From Candidatus Gastranaerophilales bacterium (GTDB lineage Bacteria > Cyanobacteriota > Vampirovibrionia > Gastranaerophilales > Gastranaerophilaceae): a DNA stretch of 64,000 bases. Below the pieces are notes generated by a model, which saw only the letters and a list, made by a program, of their open reading frames with translations, made no database searches and was not told the DNA's origin. A program made the position numbers and the translations under genes. Location of the stretch: the NCBI GenBank assembly GCA_910586855.1, contig CAJUJH010000001.1, forward strand, positions 62,001 to 126,000. Reading direction: 5' to 3'. Below are positions 34,975 to 43,699 of the stretch, in pieces (the stretch's first letter is position 1; every line of letters starts with the position of its first letter).

Positions 34975-35025
34975 CTTATACTTTTTTGTTATAAAAAGCA
35001 CAAGACAAACTAAATATAATCCCAT
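34927..35025 (-). CDS. 32-aa membrane-like basic peptide (candidate type I toxin)
   Basis: ATG at 35025 preceded by GAAAGGAGG with 6 bases spacing. Reads M, then hydrophobic GLYLVCLVLFI, then TKKYKKK, then SPTLEMLELFLNS. A short membrane segment followed by a cluster of Lys is the usual build of type I toxins (Fst/TxpA/BsrG/AapA kinds). Upstream in its mRNA, CACCTTCTCC (35070-35079) can pair with the AGGAGGT of the ribosome-binding site. The plus-strand RNA B overlaps its 3' half convergently. It lies 65 bases behind etfA, so it could alternatively be a small operon-end gene. No sequence family recognised. Confidence 0.6.
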   Translation of the reverse strand: MGLYLVCLVLFITKKYKKKSPTLEMLELFLNS

Positions 35026-35090
35026 ATCCTACCTCCTTTCCCGCCGGTTTCTTAGTTAAAACGTGTGCTGGAGAAGGTGCGGCACTACCC

Positions 35091-36224
35091 TTATTCTTCT
35101 TTAGAATGTTCTTCCATGAGTTCTTTTAACAGCTCATCCAAAACTTTAACTGCATCATCAACTATTGCAATGTCAGAATTTTCAATGATTGGTGCATTTT
35201 CATCATTATTTATTGCAATGATTTTTTCTGCATTATTAATTCCTGCAAGATGGTGTATTGCACCTGAAATTCCAAATGCGATATAAATTTTCGGCGCAAC
35301 GGTTTTTCCGGTCTGCCCTATTTGGTGCTCTTTATCAATTAAACCCATATCAACGGCGCCCCTTGAACCTGCAATGGCAGCACCTATGATGTTTGCAAAT
35401 TTTCTTAATTTGCAAAAATTTTCTTCATTTTTTAAACCCTTGCCGCCGGCAACAATGATTTGAGCATTTTCAAGCTCTGAAGACAGTTTATTTTTATTAG
35501 TTTCTTTTGCTAAAATTTTTATACAGTCTTTATAGTCTTCAAAATTTGGAGTAAATTCCTCAAATTCGCCTTCTTTTTTATAAATATCTTCTCTTTTTAA
35601 AAGAACGGATGGACGCACAGTAGCCATCTGTGGCGTATTTTTACACAAAATCGTTGCCATCAACTGTCCGCCGAATGTCGGTCTTGTTGAAGCCAGCTTT
35701 TTTTCATCCTTAAAGGTAGTAATTTCAAGTTTTGTGCAGTCTGCAGTAAGCCCTGTATCAAGTTTTGAAGCTATTAAAGGTGCAATACTTCTTCCTAAAA
35801 TTGTGGCACCGATTAAAAAGATTTCAGGTTTTTTTGTTTTGCAAAGTTCTGCTATACCTTGCGCAATTCCTGTATAGTCAGTCATTTTTTCATGTTTTAT
35901 ATGATAAATTTTGTCTGCACCGTTTTCATAAAGAGAAGCTTTAATATCATCCGGATTTTCATTTGATGTAACAATGGCACAGACCTTTAGTTTTTCAGGA
36001 AATTTTGAAGCCAAATCCTGTGCTGCATTTAAAAGTTCATATACGACAGAATGAAACATTAAACCGCCGTTTTCCATGCAGGCAGTTTGGGCATAAACAA
36101 AAATTTCTTTTGATTCAGTCTGTTCTTTTACCTCATCACATTTTTCAGCTTCTTTTTGTTCTTCAAAATTTTTTATTTCTTTCGATTCTTTATTTTTATT
36201 GTTCTTGTCTGATTTCTTTGCCAT
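35091..36224 (-). CDS. etfA: Electron transfer flavoprotein alpha subunit
   Basis: 377 aa. An unusual 40-residue N-terminal extension of Lys/Glu/Asn (KKSDKNNKNKESKEIKNFEE and on) precedes the ETF alpha domain; the C-terminal FAD domain is complete (IVAGGKGLKNEENFCKLR, AAIAGSRGAVDMGLID, HQIGQTGKTVAPKIYIAFGI, SGAIHHLAGI, IIAINNDENAPI). Carries electrons between flavoenzymes and the respiratory or bifurcating partner. Overlaps the end of etfB by 29 bases; AGGGAAG before the ATG. Confidence 0.94.
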   Translation of the reverse strand: MAKKSDKNNKNKESKEIKNFEEQKEAEKCDEVKEQTESKEIFVYAQTACMENGGLMFHSVVYELLNAAQDLASKFPEKLKVCAIVTSNENPDDIKASLYENGADKIYHIKHEKMTDYTGIAQGIAELCKTKKPEIFLIGATILGRSIAPLIASKLDTGLTADCTKLEITTFKDEKKLASTRPTFGGQLMATILCKNTPQMATVRPSVLLKREDIYKKEGEFEEFTPNFEDYKDCIKILAKETNKNKLSSELENAQIIVAGGKGLKNEENFCKLRKFANIIGAAIAGSRGAVDMGLIDKEHQIGQTGKTVAPKIYIAFGISGAIHHLAGINNAEKIIAINNDENAPIIENSDIAIVDDAVKVLDELLKELMEEHSKEE

Positions 36225-36993
36225 TTTCTTCCCTTATATGAGATAAAATCTCTTTTGCATAATTATATTTAACTTTTCTAACCCATCTTTTTATTTCAGG
36301 TTTAAACGCTCTTTGAACAAAAGTCGGCGACCCCTTAATTCCTGCTTCATCCGGGTTTAGTTCAATTTCTTCAATGTTGAAAGATTTTATTTTTTTATTT
36401 TGAGCATTTATATAATCCTGGATTTTTGGGTTTTTAATTTCCTTATTGTTTTTTAAAACACACAATACACAAGGAACGGTAGTCTCCATTGTAATGATTT
36501 CATTTTCACCTTCGCACCGTGCTGTAATTTTTTCATTATCTGCATCCAGTATACTTTTTACAAAAGTTAATACCGGTAAATTAAGCTGACATGCAAGCGA
36601 GGGTCCTGTTTGTGCCGTGTCGCCGTCTATTGCAAATTGTCCCGCTATTATAATGTCATAATCCTTGATTACATTTTTTATGGCAGCAGCAAGAGTTTTA
36701 CTTGTAGCTTTGGTATCTGCACCTGAAAATCTTTTGTCGCACAGGTGTACCGCACTGTCCGCTCCAAGTGCAAGCCCGTATTCAAGTACTTCTTTAGCAC
36801 ATTGGGGTCCCATTGAAAGTAATGTAATTTCAGAATCCGGGTTTATCTTTTTAATATCTAAAGCTGCTTGAATTGCATATTCATCATAAGGATTAATTAT
36901 ATTGATAAGCCCTTCTCTTATGATTGTATTTTCTTTGCTCCATTTTACATCATTTGTGTCCGGAACTTGTTTTATGCACACTATAATTTTCAC
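36196..36993 (-). CDS. etfB: Electron transfer flavoprotein beta subunit
   Basis: 265 aa, with KIIVCIKQVPDTNDVKW at the N-terminus, INPYDEYAIQAALDIK, the adenine-nucleotide/FAD-binding region DYDIIIAGQFAIDGDTAQTG, and the ETF beta signature around TARCEGENEIITMETTVPCV. The start is GTG at 36993 with TAGGG before it. First gene of etfBA. No acyl-CoA dehydrogenase gene is near. Confidence 0.94.
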   Translation of the reverse strand: MKIIVCIKQVPDTNDVKWSKENTIIREGLINIINPYDEYAIQAALDIKKINPDSEITLLSMGPQCAKEVLEYGLALGADSAVHLCDKRFSGADTKATSKTLAAAIKNVIKDYDIIIAGQFAIDGDTAQTGPSLACQLNLPVLTFVKSILDADNEKITARCEGENEIITMETTVPCVLCVLKNNKEIKNPKIQDYINAQNKKIKSFNIEEIELNPDEAGIKGSPTFVQRAFKPEIKRWVRKVKYNYAKEILSHIREENGKEIRQEQ

Positions 36994-37131
36994 TTTTTTA
37001 CCCTAAAACATTTTTTAAAACCTATTTAATTATATCATATTATTTCCATTATTAAGAAATGTTAATAATAGTAAATTAATTCAGCAGTTATGTGTTTATT
37101 ATTATGTATAGGTAAAAATTAAGGACCAGCC

Positions 37132-39492
37132 ATGGTTTCAGGCTTAAACCAACAACAAAATAGAAACTTACAATTTGGGGCTCAAGGTGCTGTATCACAA
37201 AACACCTCATATATCCAAAATGCACAGCAAGCTCCATATAACCAGCAGGGGCAAAATTTTGGCGCCTTAACTTCAAAACCTGATACCTTTGAAAATAGTG
37301 CAGACCCTAATTTTGGAGCAATAGATAAACAAGCTCTTGAACAGGGAGCTCAGGAAATAACAAAAACAGTTGAAGATAGCCCTTTTACCCAAATGTTAAA
37401 AAACATGTTCGGAATAGATATCCATAATCCTAAAAAAACTTTAATTTCGCTTGGGTTAACCCTTACTACGGTTATAGGTCTTGCAAAACTTGGAAACAGC
37501 AAAATATCAACAGATACCCTTCCAGATTTAGGTATAAAAGTAAGTGAGGCTTTAAAGAATAATAAAACCTACATGGGTATTACTAATAAATTAAAAGGTG
37601 CAAAAGATAGTGTTGTTAAATTCTTAAGAAAAAGTAAAAGTATTAATGATTTATTTGAAACATTTGCAACCCGCAAAGCAAAACCTGTAAATCCATTAGC
37701 AAAAGGTACAGGTACAGGTTTAAAAAGAATATTCTCACTTACTGCTCCTGATACCCTAGAAACTGCTTTTGCAAAAATGACAAATCCTGAAGATATTCAA
37801 AAACTTACTTCCTTAAAGAAACTTGCACAACAAGGAGATGGAGCAGCAAAGGCTTCACTTCAGGCTTTGCAAGATAAAGTAGACGGTCCAAAACTTGATT
37901 CGTTGAGAAAAATCGTCGGCGATTCTAAAGCAAGAGAAATGCTTGATTCTCTTGGCGGCGATTCTATGGATGTAAGCAACAAGCTTTTAAATTTTGTCGG
38001 TGAACACTTTGGAGTTATGAAAGATGGAGTTGTTACTGATGAAAAGGGCTTGCAGACTATATTAAGACAGTTAAAATTAGGCAAAATCACAGGTCTTGAT
38101 GGCAAACTCAATATAGATGTCTCTGAATTTACAAATATAACAATGAATAACAATAAAGGCTTAATGAAGCTTCAAGGCGACTGGTGGCCTACAAATCTTA
38201 TCAATAATATTGGCAGGAAAATAAGAGGAGACAAGTGGAAAGATATATGTAAGGGAAACCTTGGCGATTCTTTAATTAAACATAGTGTTATTTCAGGAAA
38301 AGCTACGAGTACAAAAATGGGTTCATTTGTCCAGCAGTCTTTATTATTCCCCACAGAAGCAATCTCAAACTTTGTTAACGATAAATCAGGCTTAGGTTTC
38401 TTCTTATGTGGTATGATTATGAACCTGTATAATAACGTTCAGGATGCTCCCAAAGATAAAAAAGTTGCCACAATGGCGGATGATTTTGCAGGCACAATAG
38501 GTTCTCTTGCAATTACTATGCCTTTATCCTGCGCTGTTATGTATGGGGCTGCGACTCTTGGCAACGTTAAGGGCGATGGTCTTATATCAAAATATTTATT
38601 AAAACCTGTAGGTAAATTCTTTGGAGCAGGTCTGGGTCAAAAATATAAATATATTCAGCCATCAGGTAGCAAATTTAAAGACTTTTTTAGAAAAATCCCC
38701 GGCAGAACAGTTGGTTTTGCAGGCGGCTTTATGAGACTTGCACTTGTTATGTTTGCTTTAAATGGCATATTTGGCAAGCCTGTAAAAAGCGCTATAAATA
38801 AAGTATTCGGTAAGCCTTATGACCCTGCTGAAGAAGAGGCTCTAAAAAACCAACAGGCACAGCAAGCTGAACTTATGAAGAATTTGAATATGACTCAGGA
38901 GCAGGCTATGGCAAAACTTCAGGCTCATCCTGAATTTATTGAGGCTCTTCAAAATGACCCTCAAACTCTTAAAGCCATTGAGCAAAACCCGGCGCTTTTA
39001 TTACAGCTTATTGCTGCTCTTCCAGATACACCGGGTACGGGAGCACAAAATACAAGTCAGACAGTTCAAAGTGCTCTGCAAGGTAACAAATTTGCAAACA
39101 GTAATGTTCCGCCAAGCCAGCTTTTGAATAAACATTTAAATGCAGCTAATGCAGTGCAGAATCAAAACCCCGGCATGAATAATATGGCGCCGCCGCAAGC
39201 AAACAATCCTGCTGTACCTGTTCAGCAAAATATGACAAATCAAACTGCAACACAAAATAATGTTCAGCTAAGTCAAAACTCAGCTGCTCAAAACAATGCT
39301 GTACAAAATGAAGCACCTGCAAATAAAACCGATGAACCAGTGAGAACGTATATACCTTCTTCAAAGCCGTTTAACTATGTTGAAGGCGATACAAATACAA
39401 TAAAGCAGGAAGAAATTACAAATGCTAACGTTCAAGCTATGCTGTCAAAAGCAGATAAAGCAGAGCAGGAAGCTATGAAGATATTAGGCTAG
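37132..39492 (+). CDS. Large tagged membrane protein, unknown
   Basis: 786 aa. The N-terminus MVSGLNQQQNRNLQFGAQG carries the shared NR-x-L-x-FG tag, followed by a Gln/Asn-rich linker with repeats of NFGA (about 45-70). Hydrophobic helices are near PKKTLISLGLTLTTVIGL, GFFLCGMIMNLY, IGSLAITMPLSCAVMYGAAT and GGFMRLALVMFALNGIFG. The C-terminal 220 residues are Gln/Asn/Ala-rich and mostly disordered-looking, with helical LQAHPEFIEALQNDPQTLKA. No catalytic motif seen. AAGGA precedes the ATG. A terminator follows at 39523. Confidence 0.75.
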   Translation: MVSGLNQQQNRNLQFGAQGAVSQNTSYIQNAQQAPYNQQGQNFGALTSKPDTFENSADPNFGAIDKQALEQGAQEITKTVEDSPFTQMLKNMFGIDIHNPKKTLISLGLTLTTVIGLAKLGNSKISTDTLPDLGIKVSEALKNNKTYMGITNKLKGAKDSVVKFLRKSKSINDLFETFATRKAKPVNPLAKGTGTGLKRIFSLTAPDTLETAFAKMTNPEDIQKLTSLKKLAQQGDGAAKASLQALQDKVDGPKLDSLRKIVGDSKAREMLDSLGGDSMDVSNKLLNFVGEHFGVMKDGVVTDEKGLQTILRQLKLGKITGLDGKLNIDVSEFTNITMNNNKGLMKLQGDWWPTNLINNIGRKIRGDKWKDICKGNLGDSLIKHSVISGKATSTKMGSFVQQSLLFPTEAISNFVNDKSGLGFFLCGMIMNLYNNVQDAPKDKKVATMADDFAGTIGSLAITMPLSCAVMYGAATLGNVKGDGLISKYLLKPVGKFFGAGLGQKYKYIQPSGSKFKDFFRKIPGRTVGFAGGFMRLALVMFALNGIFGKPVKSAINKVFGKPYDPAEEEALKNQQAQQAELMKNLNMTQEQAMAKLQAHPEFIEALQNDPQTLKAIEQNPALLLQLIAALPDTPGTGAQNTSQTVQSALQGNKFANSNVPPSQLLNKHLNAANAVQNQNPGMNNMAPPQANNPAVPVQQNMTNQTATQNNVQLSQNSAAQNNAVQNEAPANKTDEPVRTYIPSSKPFNYVEGDTNTIKQEEITNANVQAMLSKADKAEQEAMKILG

Positions 39493-39522
39493 CAAACGTA
39501 TTAATAAGGATTTATAAGATAT

Positions 39523-39551
39523 AAAAACTCTTCAAGATTTGAAGAGTTTTT
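39523..39551. terminator. Bidirectional terminator
   Basis: AAAACTCTTCAA pairs with TTGAAGAGTTTT around GAT, flanked by A run and T run; between the 786-aa gene and the convergent pilin-like gene. Confidence 0.9.
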
Positions 39552-39579
39552 AATGCAAATATTAAGTTTTTTAATATTG

Positions 39580-40209
39580 TTAAAATATGCCGCCAGGTCC
39601 GTCATCATTGCTTTGTGCAGTAGCCTTAGCGCTCATTTTTACACCGGATTTACGTACAGGAATAACAAATCTGTCTGTACCCACTCTGTTTGGACCTTTT
39701 ACGCCGTTTACATCATAGTAAATCATAGCGCATGCGCCTGAAACCACAACCTCTGATACCATTCCTTCATCAGGAGGTAAAACTTGAACGGTTTCGCCCT
39801 CATGCAGTGCACAGCCTTTATTGTATTCTATGCCGAATAATAATCCGTCAATCAATTCTCCGTAGTAAGTACCTCCAAGCTGCGCATCTGGTGTGGGGTT
39901 TGTGGCAGACATTCTTGAAATTTGAAGATATTTGCCATAAAGTTGTGTAAGACATTGGGCAGAAGCGCAAGCAGTACCGCCGCTTGCAAGATTATCCATC
40001 TTTTTTGTTTGTGAATTAAACAATAATACTTGTCTAGTAGCTTCCGTAAAGGTTCCAACCGCTTTTCTTGCCATAACCAGATTTGATGCTTCATTAGGAT
40101 TTATATTTTTTATGGTAGTAATAAGCATTGCTGCACAAACACCGATAATAGCAAGAGTTATTAAGGTTTCAGCCAAAGTAAAGCCATGCTTTTTTGCTTG
40201 TTTTTTCAT
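39580..40209 (-). CDS. Type IV pilin-like (prepilin) protein
   Basis: 209 aa. A short basic leader MKKQAKKHG is followed by the prepilin cleavage motif HGFTLAETLITLAIIGVCAA, with the conserved Glu at +5. The mature part has four or more Cys (TACASAQCL, KGCAL, SGACAM). Needs a PilD-type prepilin peptidase, which is not in the window; it is a type II/IV pilin rather than a Tad Flp pilin. Role as minor pilin or surface protein is inferred. Confidence 0.85.
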   Translation of the reverse strand: MKKQAKKHGFTLAETLITLAIIGVCAAMLITTIKNINPNEASNLVMARKAVGTFTEATRQVLLFNSQTKKMDNLASGGTACASAQCLTQLYGKYLQISRMSATNPTPDAQLGGTYYGELIDGLLFGIEYNKGCALHEGETVQVLPPDEGMVSEVVVSGACAMIYYDVNGVKGPNRVGTDRFVIPVRKSGVKMSAKATAQSNDDGPGGIF

Positions 40210-40302
40210 AAGTAACTAAATCTTTCTTAAAATATTAATAACCTGATAAATTTATTATAGGTCATGATATATATTTTAAGCAAGTAAAACCTAAATAATG
40301 TC

Positions 40303-41118
40303 CTACTTATGTTTGATTAATTTTATAATTTTTGAAATTCCTTTTGGAATAACCATAAGAGAAGCTATCCCAAGAGAACCAAACATCAAATACGCACTCA
40401 TTTTTCCTGCGTTTAATGGTTTTTTGCCAAGTGCTTGCGGTACCAAAGATGAAGTTGATTTTGCAGGGTTTGGAATATAAGTTCGTTCAATATCTTGTGC
40501 TCTTGAATTTAAATCATCGGTTATAGGGGTTAAAGATGCATTATTTGGGGCATCTACCACACCTACATTCAAAGAAGGAAGAATTTTTTCTTGAGCATTT
40601 TCTTCTGCATTTACAGCTTCATTTCCTGCTAGTGTTGATGTTTGCTGTATAGCTTGTTCTGTTTTAATATTTGGTGCAGGCATTTGTGCATTAAGAGAAG
40701 AATCTGTAATATTTGGATTATTTGAAGAATTGTGGGAAGGAGCAGCATTCAAAGGTTGTTGCGTCATATTTTTTGCTGGGTCATGCAAGTTTATTTCTTT
40801 GTCTTTTGAATATTCGGTAGTCAGCGATAAAGCATCCTGCTGTATTGGTATATTTGAAAGCGGTGCGACCTGCATACTGGAGTTTGGTGAAGAAGTCAAA
40901 TTTTGATTATAAACAATTTTTGGAGGAACCGTATACATTTGATATCCTTGTGCGGGAACAGATTGTGTATAAGGTGTGGTATAAATGGCAGGAGCGGCAT
41001 CATTAGCTTGCGTATTTTGCACAGCAGCATTTTGCGTACTTTTATTTTGTACAGGAAGCGCTGTTTGCAGCTGCTGCATTTGATACTGGTTATAACCGGT
41101 ATTAAGACCTTGTACCAT
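40303..41118 (-). CDS. Asn/Gln-rich protein with C-terminal membrane anchor
   Basis: 271 aa. The N-terminal MVQGLNTGYNQYQMQ is similar to the start of the 786-aa protein at 37132 but lacks the FG element. About 215 residues are low-complexity, rich in N, Q, P, A and T. The extreme C-terminus is a hydrophobic helix (SAYLMFGSLGIASLMVIPKG) and a basic tail ISKIIKLIKHK, like a tail-anchored inner-membrane protein. It is near two other tagged proteins. The function is unknown. Confidence 0.65.
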   Translation of the reverse strand: MVQGLNTGYNQYQMQQLQTALPVQNKSTQNAAVQNTQANDAAPAIYTTPYTQSVPAQGYQMYTVPPKIVYNQNLTSSPNSSMQVAPLSNIPIQQDALSLTTEYSKDKEINLHDPAKNMTQQPLNAAPSHNSSNNPNITDSSLNAQMPAPNIKTEQAIQQTSTLAGNEAVNAEENAQEKILPSLNVGVVDAPNNASLTPITDDLNSRAQDIERTYIPNPAKSTSSLVPQALGKKPLNAGKMSAYLMFGSLGIASLMVIPKGISKIIKLIKHK

Positions 41119-41222
41119 ATCGTTTTACATTAATCCTTTTAACGCACACTACAATTTATATAAAACAAAATACCCTTAAAAATTGCCCATAAATTGCATC
41201 CTGTGTTTGATGTTAAAATATA

Positions 41223-42143
41223 TTACAAAAACTTTATAATCTCATCTTCATTTTTTATTATATTTATCTTGTTTTCTGACCTAAAAAATGTTATTTGCCT
41301 TTTTGCAAAGTTTCTTGTTCTTTGTTTAATCTTTTTTATTGCATCATTTAAATCTTCATAGATGCCGTCTTGAAGTTCAAAAAATTCCCTAAATCCTATG
41401 GTATTTTCTAAAACTTCATTTCTTGAATATTTTTTTACTGCGCGTTCCCATTCATAATAAAGCCCGTTTTGAACCATAATCTCAACCCTTGAATCAATCC
41501 TTTTATAAAGGGCATCACGATTTTTTTCTTCTATAAAATCATTTGAAAACCAGATTGAATCATAGTCATTTGTTTTTCTTTCCGCAGAAGATACAGAATC
41601 TCCAAGGGTTTTTACCATCTCAATTGCCCGTATTACCCGCTCTTTATTATTTTTATGGATTTCTTCTGCACGAGCCGGGTCAATTTTTTTTAGCATATTC
41701 CAAAGAGTATCATTATCATATTTTTCAAGCTCATCTCGAAGTTCTTTGTCTGCGCTGATTTCGGGCAATTGTTTTTCATCAAGAAGGCATTTTATATAAA
41801 ACCAGGTTCCGCCCGCTATGATTACAGGCTTGTTTTTTTCTTTTATTTTTTCAATTACGGCTTTTGCATCATTTGCGAAATCGCCTGCACTGTATGGTTC
41901 ACCGACAGGGTCTTTAATATCAATAAGATGGTGAGGCACCCCGTCCTGTTCAATAATATCGGGCTTTGCACTTACAATATCAAGCCCTCTGTATACTATT
42001 CTTGAATCAGCGCAAATTATTTCAGCATCAATCTTTTTTGCAAGTTTAATTGCTAATGCCGTTTTCCCCGATGCTGTCGGTCCTGTTATCACTATTATTT
42101 TTGATGCAGATTTTTTCACAGATTTTGGTTTTATCTGATTCAT
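41223..42143 (-). CDS. miaA: tRNA dimethylallyltransferase
   Basis: 306 aa from the ATG at 42143 (a TTG at 42152 is an alternative). P-loop VITGPTASGKTALAIKLAKK, ADSRIVYRGLDIVSAKP, HHLIDI, AGGTWFYIKCLL, and the C-terminal FAKRQITFFR. Prenylates A37 of tRNAs reading UNN codons. Its first about 30 codons overlap the 3' end of the upstream membrane protein gene by roughly 100 bases in another frame, which is unusual. Confidence 0.94.
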   Translation of the reverse strand: MNQIKPKSVKKSASKIIVITGPTASGKTALAIKLAKKIDAEIICADSRIVYRGLDIVSAKPDIIEQDGVPHHLIDIKDPVGEPYSAGDFANDAKAVIEKIKEKNKPVIIAGGTWFYIKCLLDEKQLPEISADKELRDELEKYDNDTLWNMLKKIDPARAEEIHKNNKERVIRAIEMVKTLGDSVSSAERKTNDYDSIWFSNDFIEEKNRDALYKRIDSRVEIMVQNGLYYEWERAVKKYSRNEVLENTIGFREFFELQDGIYEDLNDAIKKIKQRTRNFAKRQITFFRSENKINIIKNEDEIIKFL

Positions 42144-42933
42144 ATAAATCAAATATTAGCACAATCATATAGGCTGCAAAATATATTCTTAAAATCATTG
42201 TGATAAAAGAAATTATGACGTTTTCAATAAATATTGCCTGCAAAGATATCAGTACAAAATTTGCGAGTGTTAATAATATAAATACTAAAAACGTTTGCGG
42301 GAATTTTTTAAACATTGTCTTAATTGAATCAACAATTGCAAAGAAAGGATTTGTTGAACAATCTTTGTTTAAATACAAGCTTGCACCCCAATATAGGAAA
42401 AATAATGTTATAAGGTTGCATGCTATATAAGAAAATATGCCTTTTTTGAATATAACAGCCCAGGTGGAATTTGGTAATGAAACAAAATAATTTCTTAAAG
42501 CTTCTGCATCGTTTGCATATTTTGACAGCTCATAAATTACTGTATCAATTTTGCCGAATATTACATCTGAAAGATAGGAGTGAAGATAAAAAAGGGCAAT
42601 TGTTAAAATGGTTCCTGCAATAATTGGTAAAATATACCCTGAAACTCCGCAAAAGAAATCATTTTTTAATTTTAGCGCTTCTTCAAGTTTTTCTTCAGGA
42701 GTTTTATTTTCCTTATAATGAACTGTAGAAGCTTTTATCATATTAAACCATCCTGAAACAAAAGCACAGGTCAAAAGCAGAATTAAAACTCCTATAATCA
42801 TCCCAAGAATTATATTTCTTCCTGCTAAAAAAGGAATTATTAAAAATAAAACAATCAAATATAATACAAAATAAAGGGTAATAAAAGGATTATCCTTTAT
42901 GATGTTGAAAGATTTTTTTATAGAGTTTAACAT
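42046..42933 (-). CDS. Polytopic membrane protein, unknown
   Basis: 295 aa, about six membrane helices: FITLYFVLYLIVLFLIIPFL, IILGMIIGVLILLLTCAFVS, LPIIAGTILTIALFYLHS, FSYIACNLITLFFLYWGASL, FLVFILLTLANFVLISLQ and IRIYFAAYMIVLIFDL. No transporter motif recognised. The last 35 residues (from about YESDKTKIC) are encoded inside the start of miaA; the missing separation suggests either a genuine long overlap or an altered 3' end. GGAG precedes the ATG. Confidence 0.75.
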   Translation of the reverse strand: MLNSIKKSFNIIKDNPFITLYFVLYLIVLFLIIPFLAGRNIILGMIIGVLILLLTCAFVSGWFNMIKASTVHYKENKTPEEKLEEALKLKNDFFCGVSGYILPIIAGTILTIALFYLHSYLSDVIFGKIDTVIYELSKYANDAEALRNYFVSLPNSTWAVIFKKGIFSYIACNLITLFFLYWGASLYLNKDCSTNPFFAIVDSIKTMFKKFPQTFLVFILLTLANFVLISLQAIFIENVIISFITMILRIYFAAYMIVLIFDLYESDKTKICEKICIKNNSDNRTDSIGENGISN

Positions 42934-43023
42934 TATTTTCTCCGCCGATTTTAAATAAATTTACTAAATATGAATTATTACTTATAATATTATTAATAAC
43001 GGGCACTAAAAACAAGGTACAAA

Positions 43024-43698
43024 ATGTTAAGATTTAATAAAGACCATGACCTGAAAGGCGTACTCATTTGTGTTGAGGGAATTGACGGCAGCGGTAAATC
43101 AACGCAGCTTGATTTATTGTATAGCTGGCTTAAATCCAAAAATTTAGATGTAATTCTAACCTGTTGGAATTCTTCTGATTTAATATCGGAAACAACAAAA
43201 AGAGCTAAAAAGAAAAATCTTCTGTCAGGGCGTACCTTTTCGCTTTTGCATGCGGTAGATTTTGCAGACCGTCTTGAAAAAGTCATAATCCCTGCAATGA
43301 AGGCAGGGTTTATAGTTTTAGCAGATAGATATGTATATACCGCATTTGCCCGCGATGTTGCCCGTGATGTTGATAAAAAATGGGTAAGAAATATGTACGG
43401 TTTTGCGATTAAACCTGATTTAACCCTATATTTTGATGTAAGTGCAAAAGTTTCTTTGGAGCGTATTTGTATGAACCGTCAGCCAAAATATTATGAGGCC
43501 GGCATGGATTTGAAACTTTCAAATAATCCTTATAAAAGCTATGTATTGTTTCAAAACAGGGTAATTGAGCAATACAAAGATATGATAGATGAATACGGGC
43601 TTGTTCCTGTTGATGCAAGCGAGACTATCCACAAAAAACAAGTTTATTTTAGAAAACTTGTCACAGAACTTTTAAATTCGAAAGGTATAAATATTTAA
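43024..43698 (+). CDS. Thymidylate-kinase-like protein 1
   Basis: 224 aa P-loop kinase. EGIDGSGKST at about 18-27, FSLLHAVDFADRLEKVIIPA, ADRYVYTAFARD (DRY motif), and the Lid/C-terminal YYEAGMDLKLS. The EPG-type Tmk loop after the second strand (REPGGT in E. coli) is replaced by CWNSSDL, so substrate preference may differ. Followed 1 base later by a paralogue, about 45 percent alike by eye. Either could be the cell's dTMP kinase. Confidence 0.82.
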   Translation: MLRFNKDHDLKGVLICVEGIDGSGKSTQLDLLYSWLKSKNLDVILTCWNSSDLISETTKRAKKKNLLSGRTFSLLHAVDFADRLEKVIIPAMKAGFIVLADRYVYTAFARDVARDVDKKWVRNMYGFAIKPDLTLYFDVSAKVSLERICMNRQPKYYEAGMDLKLSNNPYKSYVLFQNRVIEQYKDMIDEYGLVPVDASETIHKKQVYFRKLVTELLNSKGINI

Positions 43699-43699
43699 T

